The notes: generated by a model not told the origin, from the letters alone. A stretch of DNA of 5,746 nt from an uncultured Oscillibacter sp. (GCA_948435975.1 CAOJHG010000159.1:1-5746); one strand, 5' to 3'. Counted from the stretch's first letter, positions 1 through 5,746 are shown. A program made the numbers and translations.

Positions 1-52
1 GGATACCCAGTCGAGGGATTTTTCCTGGAATACAACAGCAAGGAATGGGAAT

Positions 53-1066
53 TCACTCTGCGTTCAGCCAGCGGATTTCCTTTGTCATAGCGGGCAGTAC
101 CTTGAACAGATCTCCCACAATCGCATAATCCGCCACCTTAAAAATAGGAGCCTCCGGGTCCTTGTTCACGGCTACGATGCAGTCGGAACCGCTCATGCCC
201 GCCAGATGCTGAATCGCGCCGGAGATGCCGCAGGCGATGTACACCTTCGGACCAACTGTCTTGCCTGTCTGTCCCACCTGATGCGCATGGGGTATCCAAC
301 CGGCATCCACCGCCGCACGGGACGCGCCCACCGCAGCCCCCAGTGCCTCCGCCAGCTCCCGGACTGGGGCAAACCCTTCCGGACCGCCCACGCCCCGGCC
401 GCCGGAAACGATGATCTCCGCGTCCTCCAGCTTCACCAGCTCGCCGGCGATTTCTTTCACACTTTCTACCAGCTCCACCTGGATTTCCTCCGGCGGGAGG
501 GAGATGGATTCCTTGATGACGGGCACGGTACGGCCTGCCGCAGGAGCAGCTTTCTTGAACACCCCGGGCCGCACGGTGCCAATCTGAGGCCGGGTGTCGG
601 GGCAAAGAATCGTCGCCATCAGATTGCCGCCGAAGGCAGGACGGGTCCAGGCCATATTCCCTGTCTCTGCGTCGATATCCAGGGAGGTGCAGTCCGCCGT
701 CAGGCCCGTTTTCAGGCGGCAGCTCACCCGCGGCGCAAAGTCCCGGCCGATATTGGTCGCGCCCACAAAGATGATCTCCGGCTTGTACTTCTCTACCAGG
801 ACGTGCATTCCATAGGCATAGGCGTCCGTGAAGTAGACCTCGTAGCTGGGGCCCTCCACGCTGATAATCTCGTCCGCGCCATACTCTGCCGCAGCCCGCT
901 CCGCCTCCTGGTTGTTCCCGCCGAAGACCACCGCCACCAGCTTGCACCCCAATTGGTCCGCAATGCGCCGTCCAGGGTTCAGCAACTCCAGGCCCACGCT
1001 TTTGGCCTTCCCCTCCGCGGTCTCCAGGAACACCCACAAATTCTTGTATTCCGAAAAATTCGTCAT
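53..1066 (-). CDS. etfA: Electron transfer flavoprotein, alpha subunit (EtfA)
   Basis: Alpha subunit of the heterodimeric cytoplasmic Etf, which binds FAD and passes electrons to or from an acyl-CoA dehydrogenase. The 337-residue length is normal for EtfA and there is no extra ferredoxin domain. The N-terminal domain (about 1-205) includes RPAFGGN at 142-148, a motif I recall from Etfs of anaerobes. The C-terminal FAD domain has SGGRGVGG (221-228), GASRAAVDAGW (247-257, with the conserved Arg250), GQTGKT (265-270), GISGAIQHLAGM (280-291, His287 near the flavin) and NKDPEAPIF (301-309). I chose the ATG at 1066 because GAGGGGG (1082-1076) lies 9 bases upstream and overlaps the etfB stop. An in-frame GTG at 1084 would add six residues and overlap etfB by four bases, but has no good ribosome binding site. 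The 14-base gap suggests translational coupling with etfB. The family call is firm; the bifurcating role is inferred mainly from EtfB. Confidence 0.96.
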   Translation of the reverse strand: MTNFSEYKNLWVFLETAEGKAKSVGLELLNPGRRIADQLGCKLVAVVFGGNNQEAERAAAEYGADEIISVEGPSYEVYFTDAYAYGMHVLVEKYKPEIIFVGATNIGRDFAPRVSCRLKTGLTADCTSLDIDAETGNMAWTRPAFGGNLMATILCPDTRPQIGTVRPGVFKKAAPAAGRTVPVIKESISLPPEEIQVELVESVKEIAGELVKLEDAEIIVSGGRGVGGPEGFAPVRELAEALGAAVGASRAAVDAGWIPHAHQVGQTGKTVGPKVYIACGISGAIQHLAGMSGSDCIVAVNKDPEAPIFKVADYAIVGDLFKVLPAMTKEIRWLNAE

Positions 1067-1080
1067 TGTCTTCGTCCCCC

Positions 1081-1881
1081 TCACAGAATCTTCGCGTCCC
1101 GCAGCATCCCCATCAGCTTTGCGCCCATCGCGCCGGGGTCGTCGCCGCTGAGGACCACGCCCGCCTTTTTCAGCTCCGGCGTAAAGCTCCGCTTGACCTT
1201 CGTGGGAGAGCCCTTCAGTCCGATTTTCTCCGGGTCGATTTTCAGCACGTCGTTGCTGAGCGTTTCTATTTCGGCGCGGTTGGCCCGCAGCTTGCCCTTG
1301 ATGGTGGCGAAGCGGAGCTCGTAGGGGGCCTTCGTCACGGAGATGACGCAGGGCAGCCGGGCGGCAAGGACGCAGTAGCCGTCGTCGGTATCTTTACGGA
1401 CGATAGCCTTTCCATTCTTCACCTCAACCTCTGTGGCGTAGGTGACCTGGGCGTATCCCATGTGTTCGGCGATTTCCGGGCCCACCTGCGCCGTGTCGCC
1501 GTCGATGGCCTGTTTGCCGCAGAAGATAATATCGAATTTTTCTCCGCTCCGCTCCTCCAGGAACTGAATCGTCCGGGTCAAAGTATAGCTTGTGGCCAAA
1601 GTGTCCGCGCCTCCGAAGGACCGGTCGCTGACCAAATACGCCTCGTCTGCGCCTACGGAAATGGCCTCCTTCAGCACATCCTTGGCCTTTGGCAGACCCA
1701 TGGAGATAACCGTGACTTTGGCCTTCTCGCTGTCCTTCAAGCGCAGGGCCGCTTCCAGGGCATAGGTGTCAAAGGTGTTCAGGATACTGGGCACGCCCTC
1801 CCGAATGAGGGTATTGGTCACAGGGTCGATTTTGATTTCTGTTGTGTCAGGGACCTGCTTGACACATACTAAAACATTCAT
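1081..1881 (-). CDS. etfB: Electron transfer flavoprotein, beta subunit (EtfB), bifurcating type
   Basis: Beta subunit of Etf, 266 residues, normal length. In ordinary Etf this subunit holds AMP. In bifurcating Etf of anaerobes it holds a second FAD that takes a hydride from NADH and splits the electrons between ferredoxin and the dehydrogenase. The sequence sides with the bifurcating group: VISMGLPKA (58-66) is followed by SDRSFGGADTLATSYTL (85-101) and GKQAIDGDTAQVGPEIAEH (122-140). Non-bifurcating mitochondrial-type EtfB instead has a GKQAIDDDxNQTGQ-like segment and lacks the DRxFxGADTxATS segment. The N terminus (MNVLVCVKQVPDT) is typical, and residues 180-200 carry the usual partner-recognition region before the C-terminal arm that wraps around EtfA. 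The ATG at 1881 has AAGGAGG (1894-1888) six bases upstream. It lies 92 bases after the crotonase stop, behind a strong hairpin, and just before etfA. Etf assignment is certain; bifurcation is inferred from motifs. Confidence 0.97.
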   Translation of the reverse strand: MNVLVCVKQVPDTTEIKIDPVTNTLIREGVPSILNTFDTYALEAALRLKDSEKAKVTVISMGLPKAKDVLKEAISVGADEAYLVSDRSFGGADTLATSYTLTRTIQFLEERSGEKFDIIFCGKQAIDGDTAQVGPEIAEHMGYAQVTYATEVEVKNGKAIVRKDTDDGYCVLAARLPCVISVTKAPYELRFATIKGKLRANRAEIETLSNDVLKIDPEKIGLKGSPTKVKRSFTPELKKAGVVLSGDDPGAMGAKLMGMLRDAKIL

Positions 1882-1887
1882 GGTTTG

Positions 1888-1894
1888 CCTCCTT
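1888..1894 (-). promoter_or_regulatory. Strong Shine-Dalgarno site of etfB
   Basis: AAGGAGG on the minus strand, six bases before the etfB ATG at 1881. It is a near-perfect match to the 16S anti-SD sequence and fixes the etfB start. It begins 8 bases after the hairpin at 1903-1941, so the site should stay accessible even when the hairpin is folded. Confidence 0.85.
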
Positions 1895-1902
1895 CATTAC
1901 AT

Positions 1903-1941
1903 AACCGCTGCCGCTCAGGACGCGCCCGGGCGGCAGCAGTT
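1903..1941 (-). other. Intercistronic hairpin between the crotonase gene and etfB
   Basis: On the minus-strand transcript the arms 1941-1930 (AACUGCUGCCGC) and 1914-1903 (GCGGCAGCGGUU) pair over 12 bp, with a single G-U wobble and a 15-base loop (1929-1915). There is no U-run after the 3' arm, only UUAU then AUGUAAUG, so it does not look like an intrinsic terminator. It lies in the longest intergenic gap of the window and ends 8 bases before the etfB ribosome binding site. Plausible roles are an RNA stability or processing element that sets etfBA levels apart from the upstream genes. The pairing is read directly; the role is inference. Confidence 0.6.
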
Positions 1942-1973
1942 TCAGCCAGCTTTCTTTTATGCCGCTGTCAAAA

Positions 1974-2846
1974 TCACTCCTGAATATTCCGAGGGAAGGG
2001 CTTGGAGGGGAACCAGGGATACTCGGGAGGCATATCCTTGGCGGGGTCCATCTTCCACTCGGGGGGCCGCTTCTCCAGGAAGGACGCCGCGCCCTCCAGA
2101 GCGTCGGGGGAAACGCCGATATAATGATAGCTGCAAGATTCCAGCTTGTGGGCGGTCATGGGCCAGCGGGCGCCCGCCATCTGGTAAATCATCTGACGGC
2201 ACAGGGCCACAGACACCGGCGCACAGTTCTCAGCAATCTCTTTGGCGATTTCCCGGGCGCGGGCATAGGCCTGACCCTCGGGCACCACCTCGGATACCAG
2301 GCCGCAGTCCAGGGCCTCCTGCGCCTTGATGATCCGGCCCGTCACCACCAGCTCCACCGCCTTGGACACGCCCACGATGCGGGGCAGGAACCAACTGGAG
2401 CAGGCCTCGTTGACAAAGCCGCGTTTGGCGAAGACAAAGCCCATCTTGGCATTCTCAGACATGATGCGCACGTCCATAGGCAGGGTCATGGTTGCGCCGA
2501 TGCCCACCGCCGCGCCGTTGATGGCAGCGATAACCGGCTTTTTCATCTCGAACACCCGCAGCGCGTTCATGCCGCCAGTGTCCCGCGTCTCGTGGATGTC
2601 CTCGGCGGAGAAATCAAAGGGCTTGCCGCCAGTGAGGTCAAAGCCCGCGCAGTAGACCGGCTTTTTTGTGCCTCCGCCGCCGGTGAAGATCACCGCACGG
2701 ACGGCGGGATCATTGTCAGCCGCGTCCAGGGCCTGGTTGATTTCCGCGCACATGGTGTTGTTATAGGAATTCATGTTGTCTGGCCGGTGGAGGGTAATGG
2801 TTGCAATACCCTCGGAGACATCATAAAGAATGGTTTCGTATGCCAT
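1974..2846 (-). CDS. Crotonase-fold enoyl-CoA hydratase/isomerase family protein, probably an enoyl-CoA isomerase
   Basis: A 290-residue crotonase-superfamily protein that acts on a CoA thioester in the cytoplasm. The fold is shown by LHRPDNMNSYN (19-29), the oxyanion-hole segment YCAGFDL (65-71) and AAINGAAVGIGATMTLPMDVRI (107-128, quoted here only as landmarks). Aligned by eye with rat enoyl-CoA hydratase, the two catalytic glutamates (Glu144, Glu164) are replaced by Thr119 and Phe139. Glu147, in GFVNEACSSWFLPRIVG (143-159), instead falls where delta3,delta2-enoyl-CoA isomerases and PaaG carry their single acid. I therefore infer isomerase rather than hydratase activity. After FLEKRPPEW (256-264) there is a Pro- and aromatic-rich tail to residue 290, about 30 residues longer than a minimal crotonase. 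The ATG at 2846 has AAAGGA (2861-2856) nine bases upstream. It starts 37 bases after the acyl-CoA dehydrogenase stop, so the two are surely cotranscribed. Many relatives are simply called enoyl-CoA hydratase; the substrate is unknown. Confidence 0.92.
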   Translation of the reverse strand: MAYETILYDVSEGIATITLHRPDNMNSYNNTMCAEINQALDAADNDPAVRAVIFTGGGGTKKPVYCAGFDLTGGKPFDFSAEDIHETRDTGGMNALRVFEMKKPVIAAINGAAVGIGATMTLPMDVRIMSENAKMGFVFAKRGFVNEACSSWFLPRIVGVSKAVELVVTGRIIKAQEALDCGLVSEVVPEGQAYARAREIAKEIAENCAPVSVALCRQMIYQMAGARWPMTAHKLESCSYHYIGVSPDALEGAASFLEKRPPEWKMDPAKDMPPEYPWFPSKPFPRNIQE

Positions 2847-2883
2847 AACAGTCCGTCCTTTCTTTTTATCCGCAAATCACCAA

Positions 2884-4053
2884 TCAGAAGTTTGCGTCGA
2901 AATAGCCTTCTTTGCTGCGGAGGATGTAGCCGCCCGCAATCAGGCGCTGGATGTCGGCGGAGCCCTCGATATTGGGGGCCACCAGGGAATCCCGGACCAT
3001 GCGCTCTACCTGATATTCCGCCGTTACGCCATAAGCGCCGTGGACGTTCAGGGCCAGCACGTTCGTTTCTACAGCCAGGTCGGAGATGTAACCCTTAATA
3101 AGCGCAGTACTGCATTGAATCTTCCGGATGTCGCCAGCGTACTCGTCGGCATCGGCAGCGGCCTTGTACAGACACAGCTTGGCCGCCATAACGTTTGCCG
3201 CAATCTGGGCAATGCGGGACTGAACCGTAGGGAACTTGGCAATAGGCTTGTCGCGGTGCATCTTCTCCTTGGCATACTTCACAGCCATGTCATAAGAGCC
3301 GCCCATGGTACCGGTGAACACGGCGGAGAAGGCCAGCTTGCCGTAAGCCGTGGTGCCAATCAGGATATCAAAGCCCTGTCCATGCGCACCCAAAACGTCC
3401 TCTTCACCAACTTCCACTTCGTCCAGGAACACGTCGTACACATGGCTTCCATGGAGGCTGACCTTGTCCCAGGCATTGGAGAGGGAATAGCCCTTGCAGA
3501 ACTTGTCAATGATGAAGGCGGTACACTGCTCATTTTCCGTTTCTTTGGCAAACACCACCATGGGGCCTGGATAGGCGGCGTTGGAGATGAACCGCTTTGT
3601 TCCGCTGATATAATACTTGTCTCCTACCTTCTTGGCAATGGTGGTCAACTGCTTAGGGTCGGAGCCGGTTCCGGGCTCGGTGAAGGCGAAGGAACCCCGA
3701 TACTCGCCCGCGATGCCTGGGACCAGGTATTTTTCCGTCTGAGTCTCGTTGGCAAAAAGGTGGAAGGCGTCCAGGGGCAGGTAGCACACGGTCAGAAGGG
3801 TCGCAGCGCTGGCGGATACCTTTCCAATCTCCTCCAGAGCCACGGCAGTCGCCACATAGCCCGCGCCGATGCCGCCATGCTCCTCCGGGTAGGGCACCCC
3901 CAGAAGTCCCATTTCCGCCATCACGTCAAACAGGTCCTGGGGAAACTCCTCGGCCTTTTCAATCTCGTCGATGCGGGGACGAACGTACTTTTCCGCAAAC
4001 GTCCGCGCCGCGTCCCGCACTGCCAGTTGAACCTCGTTCAGCTTAAAATCCAT
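2884..4053 (-). CDS. Acyl-CoA dehydrogenase (Bcd-like enoyl-CoA reductase partner of EtfAB)
   Basis: FAD-dependent acyl-CoA dehydrogenase of 389 residues, close to the usual 380. With a bifurcating Etf such enzymes work as enoyl-CoA reductases. The N-terminal helical domain covers about 1-120. The middle beta domain holds the FAD/substrate signature FAFTEPGTGSD (122-132) and GTKRFISNA (151-159). The C-terminal helical domain ends with the family block HGAYGVTAEYQVERMVRD (338-355) and NIEGSADIQR (361-370). Glu363 aligns with the catalytic base of medium- and short-chain dehydrogenases (the IYEGT glutamate). Oddly, the usual RxxFG block after YAKE reads KMHRD (264-268), so the Arg and Phe that normally contact the neighbouring subunit's FAD are Lys264 and Arg267. 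The ATG at 4053 has AGGAGG (4066-4061) seven bases upstream and is preceded by its own likely promoter. It lies upstream of the crotonase and etfBA. The chain length and identity of its substrate cannot be told from sequence alone. Confidence 0.95.
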   Translation of the reverse strand: MDFKLNEVQLAVRDAARTFAEKYVRPRIDEIEKAEEFPQDLFDVMAEMGLLGVPYPEEHGGIGAGYVATAVALEEIGKVSASAATLLTVCYLPLDAFHLFANETQTEKYLVPGIAGEYRGSFAFTEPGTGSDPKQLTTIAKKVGDKYYISGTKRFISNAAYPGPMVVFAKETENEQCTAFIIDKFCKGYSLSNAWDKVSLHGSHVYDVFLDEVEVGEEDVLGAHGQGFDILIGTTAYGKLAFSAVFTGTMGGSYDMAVKYAKEKMHRDKPIAKFPTVQSRIAQIAANVMAAKLCLYKAAADADEYAGDIRKIQCSTALIKGYISDLAVETNVLALNVHGAYGVTAEYQVERMVRDSLVAPNIEGSADIQRLIAGGYILRSKEGYFDANF

Positions 4054-4093
4054 GGTGCATCCTCCTGTTTATCAATTCGCAAAATTCCGCGTC

Positions 4094-4115
4094 AGTATCA
4101 CCATTATCAAGTATC
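4094..4115 (-). repeat. Short direct repeat flanking the -10 box (possible operator)
   Basis: The hexamer GATACT occurs at 4115-4110 and again at 4099-4094, 16 bases apart, on either side of the -10 box and overlapping the predicted transcription start. The flanks are partly alike (GATACTTGA against GATACTGA). Such spacing could suit a repressor or activator binding two turns apart on one face, but two 6-base words in AT-rich DNA can also arise by chance. No known operator is recognised. Confidence 0.2.
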
Positions 4116-4131
4116 CATTCCCAATTGTCAA
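4103..4131 (-). promoter_or_regulatory. Sigma-70/SigA-type promoter for the acyl-CoA dehydrogenase-crotonase-etfBA unit
   Basis: On the minus strand a perfect -35 box TTGACA (4131-4126) is followed, after exactly 17 bases, by GATAAT (4108-4103), which matches the -10 consensus TATAAT at five of six positions. The -35 starts on the base right after the porB stop codon TAA (4134-4132). A start at about 4096 (an A) would give a leader of about 43 bases to the ATG at 4053, with the AGGAGG site inside it. The gap is clearly more AT-rich than the coding sequence around it. Transcription from por may also read through, since no terminator is seen between porB and this site. Confidence 0.7.
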
Positions 4132-5016
4132 TTATTTTCCAGCCCATCTGCGGATGATTTCCAGTTCCTTATCCCGCTGTTCCGTAATCATCTGGATCTG
4201 CTCCCCGTTCAGATGCTGGAAGCGGCGCTGGGCTTTCAGGTATGGCGTCACATCCTTGGGGTTCTCCGCGAACTTGTTCACTGTGATCTTCCCGTCCTGG
4301 TACTCCAGCAGGGACCACATGCCGCATTCCACCGCCATCCGGCCGATCTCTGCCGTCAGGTTCGACGCAAAGCCCCAGCCCGTAGGACACGGCGCCATAA
4401 CATGGATAAAGGAGGGACCGTTGGTGTTCTTCGCCTTCTCCACCTTCGTTGCCAGATCGTTGGGATAGCTGGCAGACGCCGTGGCGCAGTAGGGAATCCG
4501 GTGAGCCATCATGATCTCAAACATATTCTTTTTAATATGCGTCTCGCCGTAGGAGAACGCTCCGGCAGGGGTCGTGGTGGTCGTCGCACCCATGGGGGTC
4601 AAGCCGCTGCCCTGTATACCGGTGTTCATATAGGCTTCGTTATCATAGCAGATATAGATGAACCTCTGCCCCTGCTCCACCGCGCCGGACAGCGCCTGAA
4701 GTCCGATATCCGCCGTGCCGCCGTCGCCCGCGAACGCAACCACGTTCACATCCTCCACGCCCATGGCCCTGTAAGCCGCCGCCATGCCGGAAATCACCGC
4801 AGCGGAAGCAGGAAAGGCGCTGGTCAGGGAAGGAACCGTGTAGTTCATCTGGGGATACTGGGTCGTTACGGTGGACATGCAGCTCGCGGGCAGGCAGACT
4901 ACCGTTTTCTCCCCCAGGACTTTCATCGCCAGCCGTCCCACAATGCCCAGAGAGCAGCCCGGGCAGGCCTTGTGACCATACAGATACTCTTTATCCGTCA
5001 AATCTTTTGCCAACAT
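4132..5016 (-). CDS. porB: 2-oxoacid:ferredoxin oxidoreductase, beta subunit (PorB-like, TPP-binding)
   Basis: Beta subunit of a multi-subunit pyruvate or other 2-oxoacid:ferredoxin oxidoreductase, which decarboxylates a 2-oxoacid to an acyl-CoA and CO2 and reduces ferredoxin. From the ATG at 5016 it has 294 residues, normal for PorB. Counting from that Met, CPGC (18-21), Cys46 and Cys210 are placed to bind the proximal 4Fe-4S cluster. The thiamine diphosphate motif is GDGGTADIG (97-105) through YDNEAYMNTG (124-133), and TTTTTPAG (145-152) is also typical. I prefer the ATG at 5016 because GAGGTG (5031-5026) lies nine bases upstream. In-frame GTG codons at 5028 and 5025 would overlap the end of porA, the second by a GTGA overlap, and add four or three residues. 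The gene follows porA by only 5 bases, so the two are coupled. Pyruvate is the default substrate, but branched-chain or aromatic 2-oxoacids cannot be excluded. Confidence 0.94.
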   Translation of the reverse strand: MLAKDLTDKEYLYGHKACPGCSLGIVGRLAMKVLGEKTVVCLPASCMSTVTTQYPQMNYTVPSLTSAFPASAAVISGMAAAYRAMGVEDVNVVAFAGDGGTADIGLQALSGAVEQGQRFIYICYDNEAYMNTGIQGSGLTPMGATTTTTPAGAFSYGETHIKKNMFEIMMAHRIPYCATASASYPNDLATKVEKAKNTNGPSFIHVMAPCPTGWGFASNLTAEIGRMAVECGMWSLLEYQDGKITVNKFAENPKDVTPYLKAQRRFQHLNGEQIQMITEQRDKELEIIRRWAGK

Positions 5017-5021
5017 CCTCT

Positions 5022-5746
5022 TCACCACCTCATATCGACCATTTCCATATCGCTGAACGCTCCGCCATTCGCGGCCCGCTCCAGCTTCCCATACATCTCC
5101 GCAATCGTCCCGCGGGGGATGTCCCGGCCCGCCAAGCCTGCTATGAAGTTCAAAGCAGGGACAAACCTCCCAGAGGACTGCATGGCCCCCTTGACCTCGC
5201 TGCCCACAGCCCCCTCATAGCCGAAGGAAAGATTCCGGTCCACAATACCCACGGCTTTCACCTTTCCTGTCAAAGCCTTGAAATACTCCCGCGGGAAGGG
5301 ACGGATGAACCGCAGCTTCACCAGGCCCGCCTTCCTGCCCTCTTCCCGCAGTCCGTCCACGACCTCCTTGATGGTGCCGTTCACGCTGCCCAGGGCCACC
5401 AGGCAGATTTCCGCGTCCTCCATCCGGTACTCTTCCAGCATCCCGCCGTAGCTCCGCCCGAAGACCCTGCCATATTCCCGGTCCGCTTCCTGGATGACCT
5501 CCACCGCGTCCATCGCGGCTTTCTGCTGCTGCTGGCGGAATTCCATGTTCCAGTCAGTACCGGCGCTGATGCAGTAGCTCTTGGGGTGCTCAAAGTCCAC
5601 CGCGTTCAGGGACCGGAAGGGAGGAAGGAACGCATCTACATCCTCCTGGGCGGGAATCTCCACCATTTCGTATGTATGGGTGTTCACAAAGCCATCCAGG
5701 TTCACCATCACAGGCAGATACACCTTCTCATGCTCGGCAATGCGGT
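5022..5746 (-). CDS. porA: 2-oxoacid:ferredoxin oxidoreductase, alpha subunit (PorA-like), C-terminal part
   Basis: Partial gene: the reading frame stays open to the window edge, and the first whole codons there (Arg-Ile-Ala-Glu-His-Glu-Lys-Val) continue the family pattern before LPVMVNLDGF. About 240 residues are visible; a full PorA is usually near 390, so roughly the first 150, including most of the pyrimidine-binding domain, lie outside. The visible part shows DGFVNTHTYEMVEIP, the DAFLPPF segment after it, the domain opening ICLVALGSVNGTIKEVVDGL, the KLRFIRPFP strand and VGIVDRNLSFGYEGAVGSEVK, all landmarks of the PorA C-terminal domains. The alpha subunit carries the substrate pocket together with the TPP-binding beta subunit. 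It ends with TGA at 5024-5022, five bases before the porB ATG. Gamma and delta subunits are not in the window; they are often encoded just upstream of porA. Confidence 0.92.
   Translation of the reverse strand, partial: RIAEHEKVYLPVMVNLDGFVNTHTYEMVEIPAQEDVDAFLPPFRSLNAVDFEHPKSYCISAGTDWNMEFRQQQQKAAMDAVEVIQEADREYGRVFGRSYGGMLEEYRMEDAEICLVALGSVNGTIKEVVDGLREEGRKAGLVKLRFIRPFPREYFKALTGKVKAVGIVDRNLSFGYEGAVGSEVKGAMQSSGRFVPALNFIAGLAGRDIPRGTIAEMYGKLERAANGGAFSDMEMVDMRW

Noticed and set aside
1..52. Terminator or new gene downstream of etfA
   Set aside because: Only a 4-bp CCAG/CTGG pairing and repeated GGAAT words are visible; no convincing stem with a U-run, and no ATG start on the minus strand. The stretch is too short to judge.
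206..1324. Plus-strand open frame of 372 codons opposite etfA and the end of etfB
   Set aside because: Shadow of etfBA; low-complexity Arg/His/Ala-rich product without recognisable domains and no good ribosome binding site seen.
1903..1941. Hairpin as an intrinsic terminator of the por-acd-crotonase transcript
   Set aside because: No run of U follows the stem on the minus strand, and etfBA has no promoter of its own that I can see, so stopping here would leave etfBA silent.
1945..1971. Possible second promoter before etfB: TTGACA at 1971-1966 on the minus strand just after the crotonase stop
   Set aside because: No acceptable -10 box at 16-18 bases; the sequence there is GC-rich (TGGCTG at 17). 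A lone -35 hexamer is weak evidence.
53..4053. Standard butyrate operon (crt-bcd-etfBA-hbd)
   Set aside because: Gene order differs (dehydrogenase before crotonase), the crotonase lacks the hydratase glutamates, and neither thiolase nor 3-hydroxybutyryl-CoA dehydrogenase is in the window, so bcd and crt names are not given.
5026..5028. GTG at 5028 as the porB start
   Set aside because: It overlaps the end of porA by seven bases with no good ribosome binding site before it, whereas the ATG at 5016 has GAGGTG at proper spacing. The difference is only four residues and cannot be settled from sequence alone.
2830..5220. Very long plus-strand open frame (796 codons) opposite porA, porB and the acyl-CoA dehydrogenase gene
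   Set aside because: It lies antisense to three clearly recognised genes and runs across the AT-rich promoter gap. Its translation is rich in His, Arg and Gly and shows no family motif I recognise. Long antisense frames are expected in GC-rich genes with biased third positions.

Overview
The window is a run of six genes, all on the minus strand, from a strict anaerobe. The likely host is a moderately GC-rich gut-type Clostridia, such as an Oscillospiraceae or other Eubacteriales relative. This is inferred from gene content (a ferredoxin-dependent 2-oxoacid oxidoreductase and a bifurcating-type Etf), strong AGGAGG-type Shine-Dalgarno sites and GC-rich codon use. No marker fixes the taxon.

Layout in the direction of transcription (high to low coordinates): a partial porA-like alpha subunit enters from the right edge (5746-5022). 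It is followed almost without a gap by the porB-like beta subunit (5016-4132). A short AT-rich gap (4131-4054) carries a very good sigma-70-type promoter. Then come an acyl-CoA dehydrogenase (4053-2884), a crotonase-fold protein (2846-1974), a 92-base gap with a strong hairpin, etfB (1881-1081) and etfA (1066-53). The last 52 bases, downstream of etfA, hold no gene and no clear terminator. No RNA genes, mobile elements or CRISPR arrays were seen.

How the genes may work together: the PorA/PorB enzyme oxidatively decarboxylates a 2-oxoacid to an acyl-CoA and gives reduced ferredoxin. The crotonase-fold protein lacks both hydratase glutamates but keeps the acidic residue used by enoyl-CoA isomerases, so it probably shifts a double bond to make a 2-enoyl-CoA. 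The acyl-CoA dehydrogenase with EtfAB would then reduce that enoyl-CoA with NADH. EtfB carries the sequence hallmarks of flavin-bifurcating Etf, so this step could also make reduced ferredoxin. The set resembles the butyrate bcd-etfBA module but has no thiolase, no 3-hydroxyacyl-CoA dehydrogenase and no ordinary hydratase inside the window. The true substrate is unknown and may be an amino-acid-derived acyl-CoA.

The most useful observations are the isomerase-type active site in the crotonase, the internal promoter that could uncouple acd-crotonase-etfBA from por, the 12-bp hairpin just upstream of the etfB ribosome binding site, and unusual residues at a normally conserved FAD contact in the acyl-CoA dehydrogenase.
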